Part shown: piece after piece, positions 31,711-43,100 of the stretch
Layout of the letters: each line of letters starts with the position of its first letter
How positions within the stretch are numbered: position 1 is the stretch's first letter
Source: Thermaurantiacus tibetensis
GTDB lineage: Bacteria; Pseudomonadota; Alphaproteobacteria; Sphingomonadales; Sphingomonadaceae
Assembly (NCBI RefSeq): GCF_015354055.1
Contig: NZ_JACHTM010000001.1
Span: 806,001-870,000 of the forward strand
DNA: 64,000 nucleotides
Direction of reading: 5' to 3'
Notes under the pieces: generated by a model
What the model was told of the DNA's origin: nothing
Database searches by the model: none
The model's input: the letters and a program-made list of their open reading frames with translations, nothing else
Made by a program: the position numbers and the translations under genes

Positions 31711-32898
31711 GTGACCCTGCCTCTTGCGGGCCTGCGCATCCTCTCCCTCGAGCAGTATGGGGCCGGGCCCTATGGCACCATGTGCCTTGCCCAGATGGGC
31801 GCGGAGGTCATCAAGCTCGAGCCGCCCAAGGGCGGGGACTCGAGCCGCGCGACCGGCCCCTTCTTCCTCGGGCCCGACGACAGCCTCTTCTACCAGACCT
31901 TCAACCTCTCCAAGCGCTCGCTCACGCTCGACCTCAAGACGGCCGAGGGCCAGGAGATCCTGCACCGGCTGGTCGCAACTGCCGATGCCGTCACCAACAA
32001 TGCGCGCGGCGACCAGCCGGCGAAGCTGGGCCTCGACTATGCCGCGCTCGGCAAGGTGAAGCCGGAGATCGTGTGCGTCCACGCGTCTGCCTACGGACGC
32101 GGCAACGCGCGCGAGAGCTGGCCCGGCTATGACTATCTCATGCAGGCGGAAGCGGGCTTCCTTGCCATGACCGGCGAGCCGGATGCGCCGCCCACCCGCT
32201 TCGGCCTCTCGATGGTGGACTTCATGACCGGCCAGATGCTGGCCACCGCCACGCTTGCCGGAATCCTCGGCGCACGCGCGACCGGCCGCGGCGGGGACTA
32301 TGACGTGGCCCTGCTCGAGGCTGCGCTCCACCAGACCAGCTACCCCGCCACCTGGTACCTGAACGAGGGCTACGAGACCGGCCGGGCGCCGCGCTCGGCT
32401 CACCCCTCCGTCACCCCCTCCCAGCTCTTCCGCACCGCCGACGGCTGGATCTTCGTGATGGCGCAGCTGCCCAAGTTCTGGGAGCGGCTGACCGACGCGC
32501 TCGGTGTCCCCGAGCTGAAGACGGACCCGCGCTTTGCCACCATGGAAGCGCGCCTGAAGCACCGCCCGCAGCTGACGGACATCCTCGACGGCGTTTTCAT
32601 GACGAAGCCGACCGCCGCCTGGGTGGAGCGCCTCGGCGGCCTCTGCCCCGTCGCCCCGGTCCATGATCTTGCCCAGGCGCTCGACAGCGCCTTCATCCGC
32701 GCCCGCGGCATGGTGCAGGCCGTGCCGCACCCCGACCGGCCCGACATGAAGGCGCTTGCAAGCCCCATCATGGTCAACGGCGAGCGGCTCCCCGCCCGCC
32801 ATGCGCCGAAGCTGGGCGCCGACACGGAGGCCCTTCTCGTGGAGCTCGGCTACACAGCAGCCGACGTCGCCGACCTGCGCGCGCGGGGCGTCGTGTGA
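31711..32898 (+). CDS. CaiB/BaiF family (class III) CoA-transferase, first copy
   Basis: A 395-aa class III CoA-transferase, which moves CoA between carboxylic acids through a mixed anhydride on an active-site Asp. The N-terminus has GLRILSLEQYGAGPYGTMCLAQMGAEVIKLE, the family opening, and the Asp lies in GYDYLMQAEAG near residue 143. It starts at GTG 31711. It lies 40 bases after the dehydrogenase, and its TGA overlaps the GTG of the second CoA-transferase (GTGA). It should activate the acid entering this cluster. Confidence 0.9.
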   Translation: MTLPLAGLRILSLEQYGAGPYGTMCLAQMGAEVIKLEPPKGGDSSRATGPFFLGPDDSLFYQTFNLSKRSLTLDLKTAEGQEILHRLVATADAVTNNARGDQPAKLGLDYAALGKVKPEIVCVHASAYGRGNARESWPGYDYLMQAEAGFLAMTGEPDAPPTRFGLSMVDFMTGQMLATATLAGILGARATGRGGDYDVALLEAALHQTSYPATWYLNEGYETGRAPRSAHPSVTPSQLFRTADGWIFVMAQLPKFWERLTDALGVPELKTDPRFATMEARLKHRPQLTDILDGVFMTKPTAAWVERLGGLCPVAPVHDLAQALDSAFIRARGMVQAVPHPDRPDMKALASPIMVNGERLPARHAPKLGADTEALLVELGYTAADVADLRARGVV

Positions 32899-33968
32899 GC
32901 GGACCAGGCGCGAGCGCCAAGCTCGCCGGCATCCGGGTGGTCGACCTGTCCCTCTTTCTTCCGGGCCCGATGCTGACCCGGCTCCTCGCGGACCATGGCG
33001 CGGAGGTCGTGAAGGTGGAGCCCCCGGGCGGGGACCCGGCGCGTGCCATGGGCCCCTTCGAAGCCGGCGAGAGCTTCTGGTTCCGGAACCTCAACCACGG
33101 CAAGCGCTGCGTCCGGCTCGACCTCAAGACCGAGGCCGGAAAGGCCGAACTGTGGCGCCTGCTCGAGGAGGCCGACGTGCTCGTCGAAGGCTTCCGCCCG
33201 GGGGTCATGGCGCGGCTCGGGTTCGGCTACGCGGCCGTCGCTCAGCGCAATCCCGGCATCGTCTACTGCTCCATCTCGGCGTTCGGGCAGGAGGGGCCGC
33301 TCGCCGACCACCCGGCGCATGACCTCGGCGCCTGGGCGCTCTCTGGCGCGCTTTCCGTCAACGTCGCGGCCGACGGCACGCCCGTCGTCCCGGGACTGCC
33401 GGCCTCCGACATGGCTGCCGGGCTTACCGGCTGCGCGGCGGTGCTGATGGCGCTCCTCGGCCGGGCACACACCGGCCGCGGCGACTTCATCGATCTCTCC
33501 ATGTTCGGCTGCCTGCTGCCGTGGACGGCGCACATCGCCGGCGAGGCGGTGGTCGAGGGCCGGCCGGTCAGGGCGGATTGCCAGCGCTCGCTCGGCGGGC
33601 ACGCCTTCTACAGCGTCTATCGCTGCGCCGATGGCCGGCACATCGCGCTGTGCGGGCGGGAGCCCAAGTTCGCGAGGACCCTTCTCGAGGCGCTGGGCCG
33701 GCCAGACCTCCTCGCCGTTGCGGAACAGGAGGCCGGCCCGGCCCACGCGCCGCTCCGGGCCTTCCTCGCCGAGACGTTCGCCACGCGCACACGGGACGAA
33801 TGGGTCGCATGGTTCCACGGCCGGGACGTCGCCTTCGCGCCCGTGCTCGACTTCGCCGAGGCGATGCGCCAGCCGGCCGTGCGGGAAGCCGGGCTGCTCG
33901 TCGAGGCAGACGGGGCCCACCTGTTCGCCTCCCCCATCCGGTTCGCAAGGGGCGAGGCCGCCGCCTGA
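32895..33968 (+). CDS. CaiB/BaiF family (class III) CoA-transferase, second copy
   Basis: A 357-aa paralogue of the preceding gene, only distantly alike. The opening is GIRVVDLSLFLPGPMLTRLLADHGAEVVKVE, and the Asp is in HDLGAWALSGAL near residue 149. The overlap with the first copy and the shared family suggest a heteromeric or two-substrate pair, though two separate enzymes are as likely. It starts at GTG 32895. The reading ends 77 bases before the second acyl-CoA dehydrogenase. Confidence 0.88.
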   Translation: MSGPGASAKLAGIRVVDLSLFLPGPMLTRLLADHGAEVVKVEPPGGDPARAMGPFEAGESFWFRNLNHGKRCVRLDLKTEAGKAELWRLLEEADVLVEGFRPGVMARLGFGYAAVAQRNPGIVYCSISAFGQEGPLADHPAHDLGAWALSGALSVNVAADGTPVVPGLPASDMAAGLTGCAAVLMALLGRAHTGRGDFIDLSMFGCLLPWTAHIAGEAVVEGRPVRADCQRSLGGHAFYSVYRCADGRHIALCGREPKFARTLLEALGRPDLLAVAEQEAGPAHAPLRAFLAETFATRTRDEWVAWFHGRDVAFAPVLDFAEAMRQPAVREAGLLVEADGAHLFASPIRFARGEAAA

Positions 33969-34045
33969 CGCGGCAAACCGCCCACATCCGGCAGGCTTGC
34001 TAAGCCGCGCGGCCAAGGGCAACGGGCGAGCAAGGAGGTTCACCC

Positions 34046-35188
34046 ATGCTCGACACCAGCCGCCGGACCGCGTTCGACGAAAGCCACGAGGCCTTCCGCG
34101 AACAGGTGCGGAAGTTCTTCCAGAAGGAGCTCGTGCCCCAGCTCGACCGCTTCGAGGCGGAGGGCATCGTCGACCGCGCCTTCTGGCGGAAGTGCGGCGA
34201 GGCCGGCATCCTCTGCCCGAACGTGCCCGAAGCCTATGGCGGCCTCGGCCTCGACTTCGGCTACAACAGCGTGATCGACGAGGAGCTGGCCTATCTCGGG
34301 TCCTCGGCGGGCATCACGCTCCAGAACGACATCACGGCGGAATATTTCGTCGCCTACGGCTCGGACGAGCAGAAGGCAAAGTATCTGCCGAAGATGATCT
34401 CCGGCGAGTGCATCACCGCGATCGCCATGACCGAGCCTGGCGCCGGCTCCGACCTGCAGGGCATCCGCACCACGGCACGGCGCGACGGCAACCACTATGT
34501 GATCAACGGCTCGAAGACCTACATCACCAACGGCCAGAACGCCGACGTGGTGATCGTGGTGGCCAAGACCGATCCCGACAAGGGGGCCAAGGGCACGAGC
34601 CTGATCCTGGTTGACGCCGACACGCCGGGTTTTTCGCGCGGGCGCAACCTCGACAAGATCGGCCAGAATTCGGCCGACACCTCGGAGCTCTTCTTCGAGG
34701 ACTGCCGCGTGCCGATCACCAACTGCCTCGGCGAGGAGAACAAGGGGTTCATCTACCTCATGAGCCAGCTGCCCCAGGAGCGGCTGTCGATCGCCTGCTC
34801 GGCGATGGGCGGTGCCCAGCGCGCCTTCGACGAGGCGGTACGCTTCACCAAGGAACGCAAGGCCTTCGGCAAGACCGTGTTCGACTTCCAGAACACCCGC
34901 TTCGTGCTGGCCGACCTCAAGGCCAAGCTGCAGGCGGGCTGGGCGCACCTCGACTGGGCGCTGAAGCGCCACATGGCCGGCAAGCTTGACCCCTACGAGG
35001 GGGCAGCCGCCAAGCTCTATTCGACCGAGCTGCAGTGGGAGGTGGTTGACGCCTGCCTCCAGCTCCACGGCGGCGCCGGCTACATGAACGAGTATCCCAT
35101 CGCCCGGCTGTGGCGGGATGCGCGCGTGCAGCGCATCTACGGCGGCACCAGCGAGATCATGAAGGAGCTGATCGGCCGCAGCCTCTAG
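34046..35188 (+). CDS. Acyl-CoA dehydrogenase (second copy)
   Basis: A 380-aa acyl-CoA dehydrogenase of the long/medium-chain or isovaleryl-like class. The motif AIAMTEPGAGSDLQGIRTTA is near residue 130, and RKAFGKTVFDFQNTRFVLA near 275. The C-terminus has HGGAGYMNEYPIARLWRDAR and the IYGGTSEIMKELIGRSL ending; here the base occupying the EGT position is Gly, so the catalytic Glu is probably on another helix, as in long-chain and isovaleryl enzymes. An AAGGAGG site precedes ATG 34046. It may be transcribed separately from the cluster upstream. Confidence 0.9.
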   Translation: MLDTSRRTAFDESHEAFREQVRKFFQKELVPQLDRFEAEGIVDRAFWRKCGEAGILCPNVPEAYGGLGLDFGYNSVIDEELAYLGSSAGITLQNDITAEYFVAYGSDEQKAKYLPKMISGECITAIAMTEPGAGSDLQGIRTTARRDGNHYVINGSKTYITNGQNADVVIVVAKTDPDKGAKGTSLILVDADTPGFSRGRNLDKIGQNSADTSELFFEDCRVPITNCLGEENKGFIYLMSQLPQERLSIACSAMGGAQRAFDEAVRFTKERKAFGKTVFDFQNTRFVLADLKAKLQAGWAHLDWALKRHMAGKLDPYEGAAAKLYSTELQWEVVDACLQLHGGAGYMNEYPIARLWRDARVQRIYGGTSEIMKELIGRSL

Positions 35189-35208
35189 CCGGGAGGTCGG
35201 CCTCCCGG
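35189..35208 (+). terminator. GC-rich hairpin directly after the acyl-CoA dehydrogenase stop
   Basis: CCGGGAGG-TCGG-CCTCCCGG forms a perfect 8-bp stem with a four-base loop, beginning at the base after the TAG stop at 35186-35188. No T-run follows, so an intrinsic terminator is not certain; it may instead protect the 3' end or separate sppA expression. Confidence 0.55.
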
Positions 35209-35244
35209 TAGGAACGCGGACGTCTGGCCGGAAGGGTTGAGGCG

Positions 35245-37116
35245 ATGGCGGGTCTTCGCGGCGTCTGGCGGTTCCTCATGGGCGTGAAGGACGCGCTCGC
35301 CCTCCTCTTCCTGCTGCTCTTCTTCGGCCTCCTCTGGGCGGCGGTCGCGTTCCGCGGGCCGGCGGTGAAGGTGCCGGATGGCGCCGCGCTCGTCATCACC
35401 CTCGATGGCACGCTGGTCGACCAGGCAACACCCGTCTCGGCGCTCGCTGCGCTTGACGGCGGGCGGCTCTCGGAAACCGAGGCCCGCGACGTCATCCGCG
35501 CCATCGACCTCGCGGCGAAGGACCGGCGCATCAAGGCGCTGGTGCTCGATCTCGACACTTTCCTGGGTGGCGGCCTCGCGAACCTCGAGGGCGTGGGGAA
35601 GGCGATCCTGCGCTTCAAGGCCGAGAAGAAGCCGGTCTATGCCTATGCCACGGCCTATGGTGACGACGGCTGGTTCCTCGCCGCGCACGCCGACGAGGCC
35701 TGGCTCAACCCCAACGGCGCCGTGCTGCTGACTGGCCCCGGCGGCACCGGCCTCTATCTCAAGGGCGCGCTCGATAAGCTCAAGGTGGATGTGGAGGTGT
35801 TCCGCGTCGGCACCTTCAAGAGCGCGATCGAGCCGTTCACGCGGGAGAACGCCTCGCCCGAGGCGCGCGCCGCCGACCAGATGCTGGCAGACGACCTCTG
35901 GGCGGCCTACCAGGCCGGCATCCGCCGCGCCCGGCCGGCCTTCGACGTGAAGGCCGCCGTCGAGTCGATGCCGGCCCGGATCAAGGGGTTGAATGGTGAT
36001 CTTGCAACGCTTGCGAAGGACATGGGGTTCGTGGACCGGGTCGGCACGAAGCTCGCCTTCGTGGCGCGGGTGCGCGAGACGGTCGGCGCCGGCGACGAGC
36101 CGGACCGGGCCGACACGCTGAACGGGATCGGCCAGGCCGCCTATCTCGCCACCGCAGGGCCGGAAGGGGCGAAGGGCGATGTCGTCGCGCTCGTCCAGGC
36201 AGCGGGCCCGATCACCGACGGCGAGGCGCCCGAAGGCCAGGCGGGAAGCGAGAGCGTGGCCGACCTCATCGAGCAGGCGGTGGCCGACGAGCGGGTCAAG
36301 GCGCTGGTGCTCCGGATCGACTCGCCCGGCGGTTCGGCAACCGCCTCCGACGTCATCCGCGACGCGCTCATGGCAGCCCGGGCCAGGGGCAAGCCGGTGG
36401 TGGCCAGCATGGGGCCCGTGGCGGCCTCGGGCGGCTACTGGATCGCGACCGGCGCCGAGCGGATCTACGCCGAGCCCTCGACCATCACCGGCTCGATCGG
36501 CGTGTTCGGGCTTATCCCCACCTTCGGCCGGACGCTGAAGGACCTTGGCATCACGTCCGACGGTGTCGGCACCACCCCCTATTCGCGCCAGCCCAACCTC
36601 ATCGATGGGCTGAACGAGCCCGCGCGCGACCTGGTGCAGACCAGCGTCGAGGACGTGTATCGCCGCTTCCTCGGCGTGGTGGCCGAGGCCCGCAAGATGG
36701 ACGTGTCCGAAGTTGCGCCCATCGCCGAAGGCCGGGTCTGGTCGGGGAGCCGCGCGGTCGAACTCAGGCTCGTGGACGCGCTCGGCGGGCTCGATGCTGC
36801 CGTCGCCGAAGCCGGTCGCCTGGCCGGCATCAAGGGCGAGGTGGCGGTGAAGCCCTTCCGCCAGCCCCGCCCCTGGTTCGAGACCCTGCTGGAGCAGCGG
36901 CAGTTCGTTCGCGCCAAGGCCGGCGGCGATGCGCTCGGGCGGCTCGTCCTCGCCCAGCGGCTGAAGGCGGCAGGCGCGCTTGCCGCCAGCCTCGAGGCCG
37001 TTCGCGGCCCCACGGTGCAGGCCGCCTGCCTCGCCTGCGCCGGGTTTCGCCCGCTGGCCGCAGCCGAGCAGCGGCGTCTTGACCGGGCGCTCGCAGCGCT
37101 CGGCCTTTCAGGCTGA
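35245..37116 (+). CDS. sppA: Signal peptide peptidase SppA, 67K type
   Basis: A 623-aa SppA with one N-terminal membrane helix (residues 16-36) and two peptidase S49 domains. It degrades cleaved signal peptides in the inner membrane. The catalytic Lys lies in the N-terminal domain, GTFKSAIEPFTREN near residue 192; the catalytic Ser lies in the C-terminal domain, MGPVAASGGYWIATGA near 395, after IDSPGGSATASDVI. This is the long E. coli-like form; many alphaproteobacteria carry the short 36K form. It is convergent with ndvB. Confidence 0.92.
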   Translation: MAGLRGVWRFLMGVKDALALLFLLLFFGLLWAAVAFRGPAVKVPDGAALVITLDGTLVDQATPVSALAALDGGRLSETEARDVIRAIDLAAKDRRIKALVLDLDTFLGGGLANLEGVGKAILRFKAEKKPVYAYATAYGDDGWFLAAHADEAWLNPNGAVLLTGPGGTGLYLKGALDKLKVDVEVFRVGTFKSAIEPFTRENASPEARAADQMLADDLWAAYQAGIRRARPAFDVKAAVESMPARIKGLNGDLATLAKDMGFVDRVGTKLAFVARVRETVGAGDEPDRADTLNGIGQAAYLATAGPEGAKGDVVALVQAAGPITDGEAPEGQAGSESVADLIEQAVADERVKALVLRIDSPGGSATASDVIRDALMAARARGKPVVASMGPVAASGGYWIATGAERIYAEPSTITGSIGVFGLIPTFGRTLKDLGITSDGVGTTPYSRQPNLIDGLNEPARDLVQTSVEDVYRRFLGVVAEARKMDVSEVAPIAEGRVWSGSRAVELRLVDALGGLDAAVAEAGRLAGIKGEVAVKPFRQPRPWFETLLEQRQFVRAKAGGDALGRLVLAQRLKAAGALAASLEAVRGPTVQAACLACAGFRPLAAAEQRRLDRALAALGLSG

Positions 37117-37138
37117 CGGGCAGCGCCCCCGCCCCCGC

Positions 37139-40100
37139 TTAGCGCGCGAGCCCCTCCTCGGCCTGCGCCGCCGGCCGGGGGATCGCCGGTTCCGCGCGGG
37201 CGCGACGAACGTGGACTCGCCGCTCTCCTTCCGCCGGAAAAGCGACCGGTCCCTCCACCCGGCGGCCCTCCGCCTCGATCACCCACGGGCCTGAACCGCC
37301 GCCCGTGATCTCGACGCGGATGGCTCCGCTCCCGCGGCGGACCACGGCCTCGGCGCCCGGCCATTCCGGGGGGAGGCAGGGGGCGATCGCAAGCCGCTCC
37401 TCGACGAGGCGAAGGCCGAGGATCGATTCGACCCCAAGGCGAAAGGTCCAGCCGGCCGCGCCCGTGTACCAGGTCCAGCCGCCCCGGCCATGGTGGGGGG
37501 CAACCCCGCCGATGTCCGCGGCGCAGGCGTAGGGCTCGGTCCGGTAGCGCGCGGCTGCCTCGCGGTTGCGGCTGCGAACGATGGGGTTGATCCGGTCGAA
37601 CACGGCCTTGGCGCCGGCCCCGTCCCCCATGCGGGCAAGCGCCATGCCGAACCAGGCAGCCGCGTGGGAATACTGCCCGCCGTTCTCGCGGATTCCGGGC
37701 GGGTAGGCGGCGATATAGCCCGGGTCCCGCCGGCCACGCCCGAACGGCGGGGTGAGCAGCAGCACGAGATCGTCGTCGTCGCGCGCGAGCTGGGCACGGG
37801 CGGCTGCCATCGCCCGGGCGGCGCGCTCGGGCTCCGCCGCGCCGGAGAGAACCGCCCAGGCCTGGGCGATGAGGTCGATCCGGCAGGCCTCGCTCCGGCT
37901 CGAGCCCCAGGCGATGCCGTCGTCGTCGATCGCGCGGAGATACCACGCCCCGTCCCAGCCTGCGCTCTCGAGGGCCTGGCGGAGCGCCGCGCGCCGCGCC
38001 GGCCAGGGCGCGGCCAAGTCGGGCCGATCGATCCGCTCCGCCAGCCGGCAGAAGGCGTCGGCGGTCGCGATGAGGAACCAGCCGAGCCAGACGCTCGTGC
38101 CGCGGCCGCGCGCGCCCACCCGGTCGAGACCGTCATTCCAGTCCCCGGTGCCGATGAGCGGAAGTCCGTCGGGGCCGATCTGCCAGCCGCGCGCGAGCGC
38201 ACGCACCAGATGCTCGAGAAGGGGTGCCGATGGCCCGGCAGCCCAGGTGCCGTAGCGTTCGCGCTCGCCCGCCGCGAGCGGGGACCCCACGAGAAACGGC
38301 ACCGGCTCCGAAAGGATGCCCGTATCTCCCGTCATCTCGACGTAGCTTGCCGCCGCGTAGGGCAGCCAGAGCAGGTCATCCGAGCAGCGCGTCCGCACGC
38401 CCTGCCCTCCTGGCGGGTGCCACCAGTGCAGCACGTCGCCCTCGGTGAACTGATGCGCCGCAGCCTCCAGAATGTGGCGGCGGGCAAGGCTGGGGTCGTG
38501 CCAGGCGAGTGCGAGGACATCCTGGAGCTGGTCACGGAAGCCGAAGGCGCCGCTTGCCTGGGAGGGGCCTGCACGGGCGTGAACGCGCGCCGCGAGCGCC
38601 TGGGTCGGCAGCCAGCGATTGACCATGAGGTCGAAGGCCGGGTCGGGCGTGCGGACCTCGACCGCGGCAAGCAGCCGGTCCCAGGCGTCCCGGGCGCGCG
38701 CGAGCGCGCGGGGCGCATGGTCCGAAGCTCTCCAGGCCCGGGCGAGCGCCTGCGCCTCTGCGACCGTGTCCCCGCAGCCGAGCAGGAAGATCGCTTCCCC
38801 TTCCTCGCCGGGGCCGAGGTCCAGGTGGATCTGGTAGGCCGCCGCGCAGTCACCGCCGCGGTTGCCAAGCACGGTGGCCAGCCCCCAGCGCCGGAGCGCG
38901 TCGGGCATGGCGCGGTCTCCCCGCGGCCCGAGGAAGGCGCTGCGCGAGGTCGTGAGCCCATGCGGCGGGCGGTCGCTGGTCACGAACGCGACGGCCTCGG
39001 CGAAGTCGGGCATCCGCCGGTTGCGGGCGAGGATGGCCGAACAGTCCGGATCCCACGCCGCCTCGAGCCAGGGAGAGGCATCGGCCGTGGCAGGCCCGAG
39101 AAGCCAGTCGGCGAAGAAGGTGGCCGTGAGGCGGCGGGGGCTCTCGGTCCGGTTCGCAAGCCGCAGGCGCAGGATCTTGACCGGCTCCTCGGGTGCAACC
39201 GCCACCGTGAGCTGCTGCGAAAGCCCGTGGTCCTCGCGGGCGAAGATCGTCTCGCCAGGGCGGTGGCAGACCGAGCCGGTGCCGGGCGCCGGAATGGGGG
39301 ACCAGACCTCGGCCGTCACTTCGTCGCGGAGGTAGAGGGCCTCGCCCGCCGGCGCGAGCACCGGGTCCTGGACCCAGGCGGTCAGGCGGAACTCGCCGCT
39401 GTTGCCGGCCCAGGAGAAGCCCAGCCCGCGGTGGTCGACGAGGGTGCCGAACCGGGCGTTGGCGATCACGTTCGACCAGGGGGCCGGCGGCGGTATGCCC
39501 TTGATAATATAATCGCCCGATGGCGCGAGGAAGCCGCCGTGGCCGTTCGCAAGCACGAGCGGCGGCTCCTCCTCCGGCGGCCGCGGCATCTCCGGGGCGG
39601 GCTCGCCCAGGGGGGTGAAGGGCGGCAGCTCGGGCGCCCGCGGGACCGGCGGCAGCGCCTCGGAGAGGCGCTCTTCGGCGGCGTCCAGCACGAGGACTGC
39701 GGCGGCCAGCACGGCCTCGGCCAGTGTGGCAAATTCGCTCGAGACGATGTGGATGCCTCCGCGATGGCCCAGGCGATCGAGCACGCCACCGGCGCGCAGC
39801 TGCTGGAGGAGCCGGTCGCGCACGGGTTCGCTGTAGCCCTGTTCGCCGCCATGGAGGAGCACAATGTCCACGGTGACGCCGAGCGCGCTCCAGCGCCGGT
39901 ATAGCCGGAGCATGACGGGAAGCAGCGGCAGGCCCCTGCCGTCGCCGCAGCGGAGCACCACCAGCGGGTGATCCCCCGAAATCCCGCCGGCCCAGAGGTC
40001 TGGCTGGCCGGGTCCTGGCTTCGGGAGAAGCATCGGCGGGGCCGCGAGGCGCAGCGGCTGCAGCACACGGGAGAGGAGCTGCTGCATTGCCTCCGGGTCG

Positions 40101-43100
40101 CCTGACCGGAAACCGAGCCGGGCGAGCTCGCGCGCGGTCGTCTTGCGGGCGGAGTCGATCGCCCAGTCGATGGCAGCGAGCGTCTGGTAGCGGTCGAGAA
40201 CGGCCTCGGCCGCCGCCCTTGTGGAGGCGACAGCCGTCAGCACGGCGAGATCCACATGGCCGTTCGGCGGCAGGCGCAGTTTCACGGCGATCGCAGCAAC
40301 GGGATCGAGCGTGAAGCCGGTGGTTCCCGAGAACGGGCCGAACGCCGGCAGGAACGGGTCCGCGCCTTGCCCGAAGAGTCGCGCGCGGTCGGTTTCGTGA
40401 CCGATGGTGCGGACCGCCGGATCGTCGGCGATCACCCGCATGAGGAGGAGCGGCTCGCTCTCCTCGCTGCGGCGGGCGCGGCGCCTTGCGACCAGTGCCT
40501 CGCGGTCGGCGAGCCAGTCCGTCTCGACGAACATCCGGCTGAAGGCCGGATGCCGGGCATGGTCGGCGGGCGCGTCGATCACGAGCTCGCGGAACATCAC
40601 GAGATCGATCTCGCGCGGCACCAGCTCCTCGTTGGTGAGCCCGACTCGGAGGCACTCGAGATCGTCGTTCGCAGCAACGGTCGTCTCAAGCGCGAAGCCG
40701 AGGCCGAGGCCGCGATCGCGGATGACGGCGCCGTGAGGCGTGCACGTGAGGGACCACGCGTCCGACTCCTCCGCCCGCGCGCTGCCGACCCCGGGCCGCC
40801 ACGCTTCGCCCTGCACCCGGTCGACGAGGAGGAAGGGCAGGAACTGCTCCGCGCCGGTCCCGATGCCGGGCGTGCGGGCCATGAGCACGCCCTCGTGGAA
40901 CAGCGCGAGCCCCCCGCGTGAGGCGAGCTGCACGCGCATGCGGCCGTTGCCGAAGATGTGAAGCGGTGAAACCTCCGGCTCGGGGACCGGCACCCAGGAG
41001 GGAAAACCCGGCTCCGCTGGCGCCTCGACGGCAGCCGCGACTTCGGCGACTGCGCCCGGGTCCGCGGGCGCGCTCCAGGGCGTGCGCTCGGCAAGCAGAA
41101 GGTCGAACACCGCCATCTCCGGATCGCTCGTGAAGAGCGTCACCAGCCAGTCGTCGAACAGGCCGTTCGCGAGCGCTGCCAGCCCCATGCCCTGGTGATG
41201 GGCCATGTACTCCCGGACCGGCAGGAACCGCTGGCCGACCGGCACGCGGCCTGGCGTGAAGTCGGCTGCTTCGAGAAATCCGTAGCGGCGCAGGAGCCCC
41301 ATGCCGGCGAGGGCGCGGAGGTTGGCAAGGGCCGGGCCGGGCAGGACCGGAAAGGCGAGGAGGGTGGCATAGGGCGCGACGACCCGGTCGTCATCGAGGC
41401 CGCGGCGGATGCCGAGGCCCGGAACGCCGAACCCCTGGTAGTGATGGTGGCCTGAGACGTCGCGGGCGGCAAAGCCGGACTCCGAGACCCCCCAGGGCAG
41501 GCCGTGCCGCCGGCCGTGCGCGATCTGGACGCGGACCGCGGTCCGCTCCGCCCCGGCAAGAAGTGACTCGGGCGGGGGGCGCAGGAGGAGCCGCGGCATC
41601 AGATACTCAAACATCGAGCCCTGCCAGGAGGCGAGCACGAGCCCCTCCCGGGACCGGATCACCGGGCGGCCAAGCTGCGCCCAGTGTTCCTCGGGCACGT
41701 CGCCCTTGGCGATCGCAAAGTAGCTGGCGAGCCGGGCCTCGGAGGCGAGGAGATCGTAGACGTTGCGGTCGGGCTGGCCGACGGAAAGATTGTAGCCGAT
41801 CCGGAACAGGCGGGCGGACTCGTCGTAGAGGAAGGCGAAGTCCATTTCCGCCGCAAGCGCCCGCGCGCGCCCTGCAAGGGCTTCAAGCCGGACATCGAGA
41901 TCGCGCCCGGCCTCGGCAGCGGCGCGCAGCCGCGCGGCAAGCGGCCCGGCCTTGGCGGCACCGCCCTGCCCTTCCGCGTCCTCGAGCAGCGCCGCCGCCG
42001 CATCGAAGCAGGCGGCCCGCCCCGCGAGCGTCCTCGCGCCGGCCCGGGCGAAGATCTCGGCCACGGGCACGCCAAGCTCCGGCGGGAGGCCTGCCGCAAG
42101 CGCCTCCGGCTCGGGCCAGAGCGCAAGATCCCGCGCGAGCTCCTCGACGTGGGCGGTCGCGCGCTCGTACCAGGCCTCCACGTCGGCCAGCACCTCGGGC
42201 GAGGCATCGGCCCAGCCGGCAACTGCCTCGGCGAGCGACTCGCCGATCCGGGGCAGGAGCTGCGCGTGCACCTGCTCGGCGAAGCCCGCCCAGCGCCGCG
42301 GCTCGTTCCGCACCTCGGCGACCGTTTCGGCGAGGTTGAAAAGCGCCTCGCGCGCCGCAGCCGCCTCGGCGCGCGCCGCGCTGCCATCGCGTGCGTCTGC
42401 GATCTTCCCGCAGCTGCCGGCGAGGATCGAGAGCAGGTCCACGAGACCGTCGAAGCGCGCGGCGGTCACCACGGGCTCCTCGCGTAGCGCCCGAAGCCCG
42501 GCAGCAAGCGCGACCAGGCTCACGGCGAGATTGCCGCTGTCGACGGTCGAGACGTAACGCGGCTCGAGCGGCTTCAGCGTGCGAATGTCGATCCAGTTGA
42601 GGACATGGCCGCGATGCCGCTCGAGACGCTCGAGGGCCTCGAGGGCGAGGCGCGTCCGCTCGACGAGCGCCGGCAGCGAGAGGTGGCCGAAGCGAACCGC
42701 TGCGAGCGAGGCGAGGAACATCATGCCGATGTTGGTCGGCGACGTGCGCGTCACCTCCTCCTCGAGGCCAACCTCGTGGAAATTGTCGGGCGGAAGCCAG
42801 TTGTGCTCGGGCCGGACGAACGCCTCGAAGAAATACCAGGTCCGCCGGGCGACCTCGCGGAGAAAGCGGACGTCCCCCTCCTCGAGGCGCGGCCGCGCGA
42901 CGACACGGGGGCGTGCGGTGAGGGCAGCCACGGCAGGGGCCGCAAGCCACGGCAGGAGGAGAGGGAGGGCTGAGGCGAGCGCGGAGGGGCGCAGCAGCGC
43001 CAGAAGCCCCCCGAGCGCGACCGCAGCCACGAGGCTCGCGCGAAGGGCTGAAAGCTGTGCGCGCGCCGGAGGCTCTGCGGCCGTGCGGCTGCGGACCTCG

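Noticed and set aside
37117-37138. Intrinsic terminator between sppA and ndvB
   Set aside because: 22 bases of C-rich sequence form no stable hairpin.
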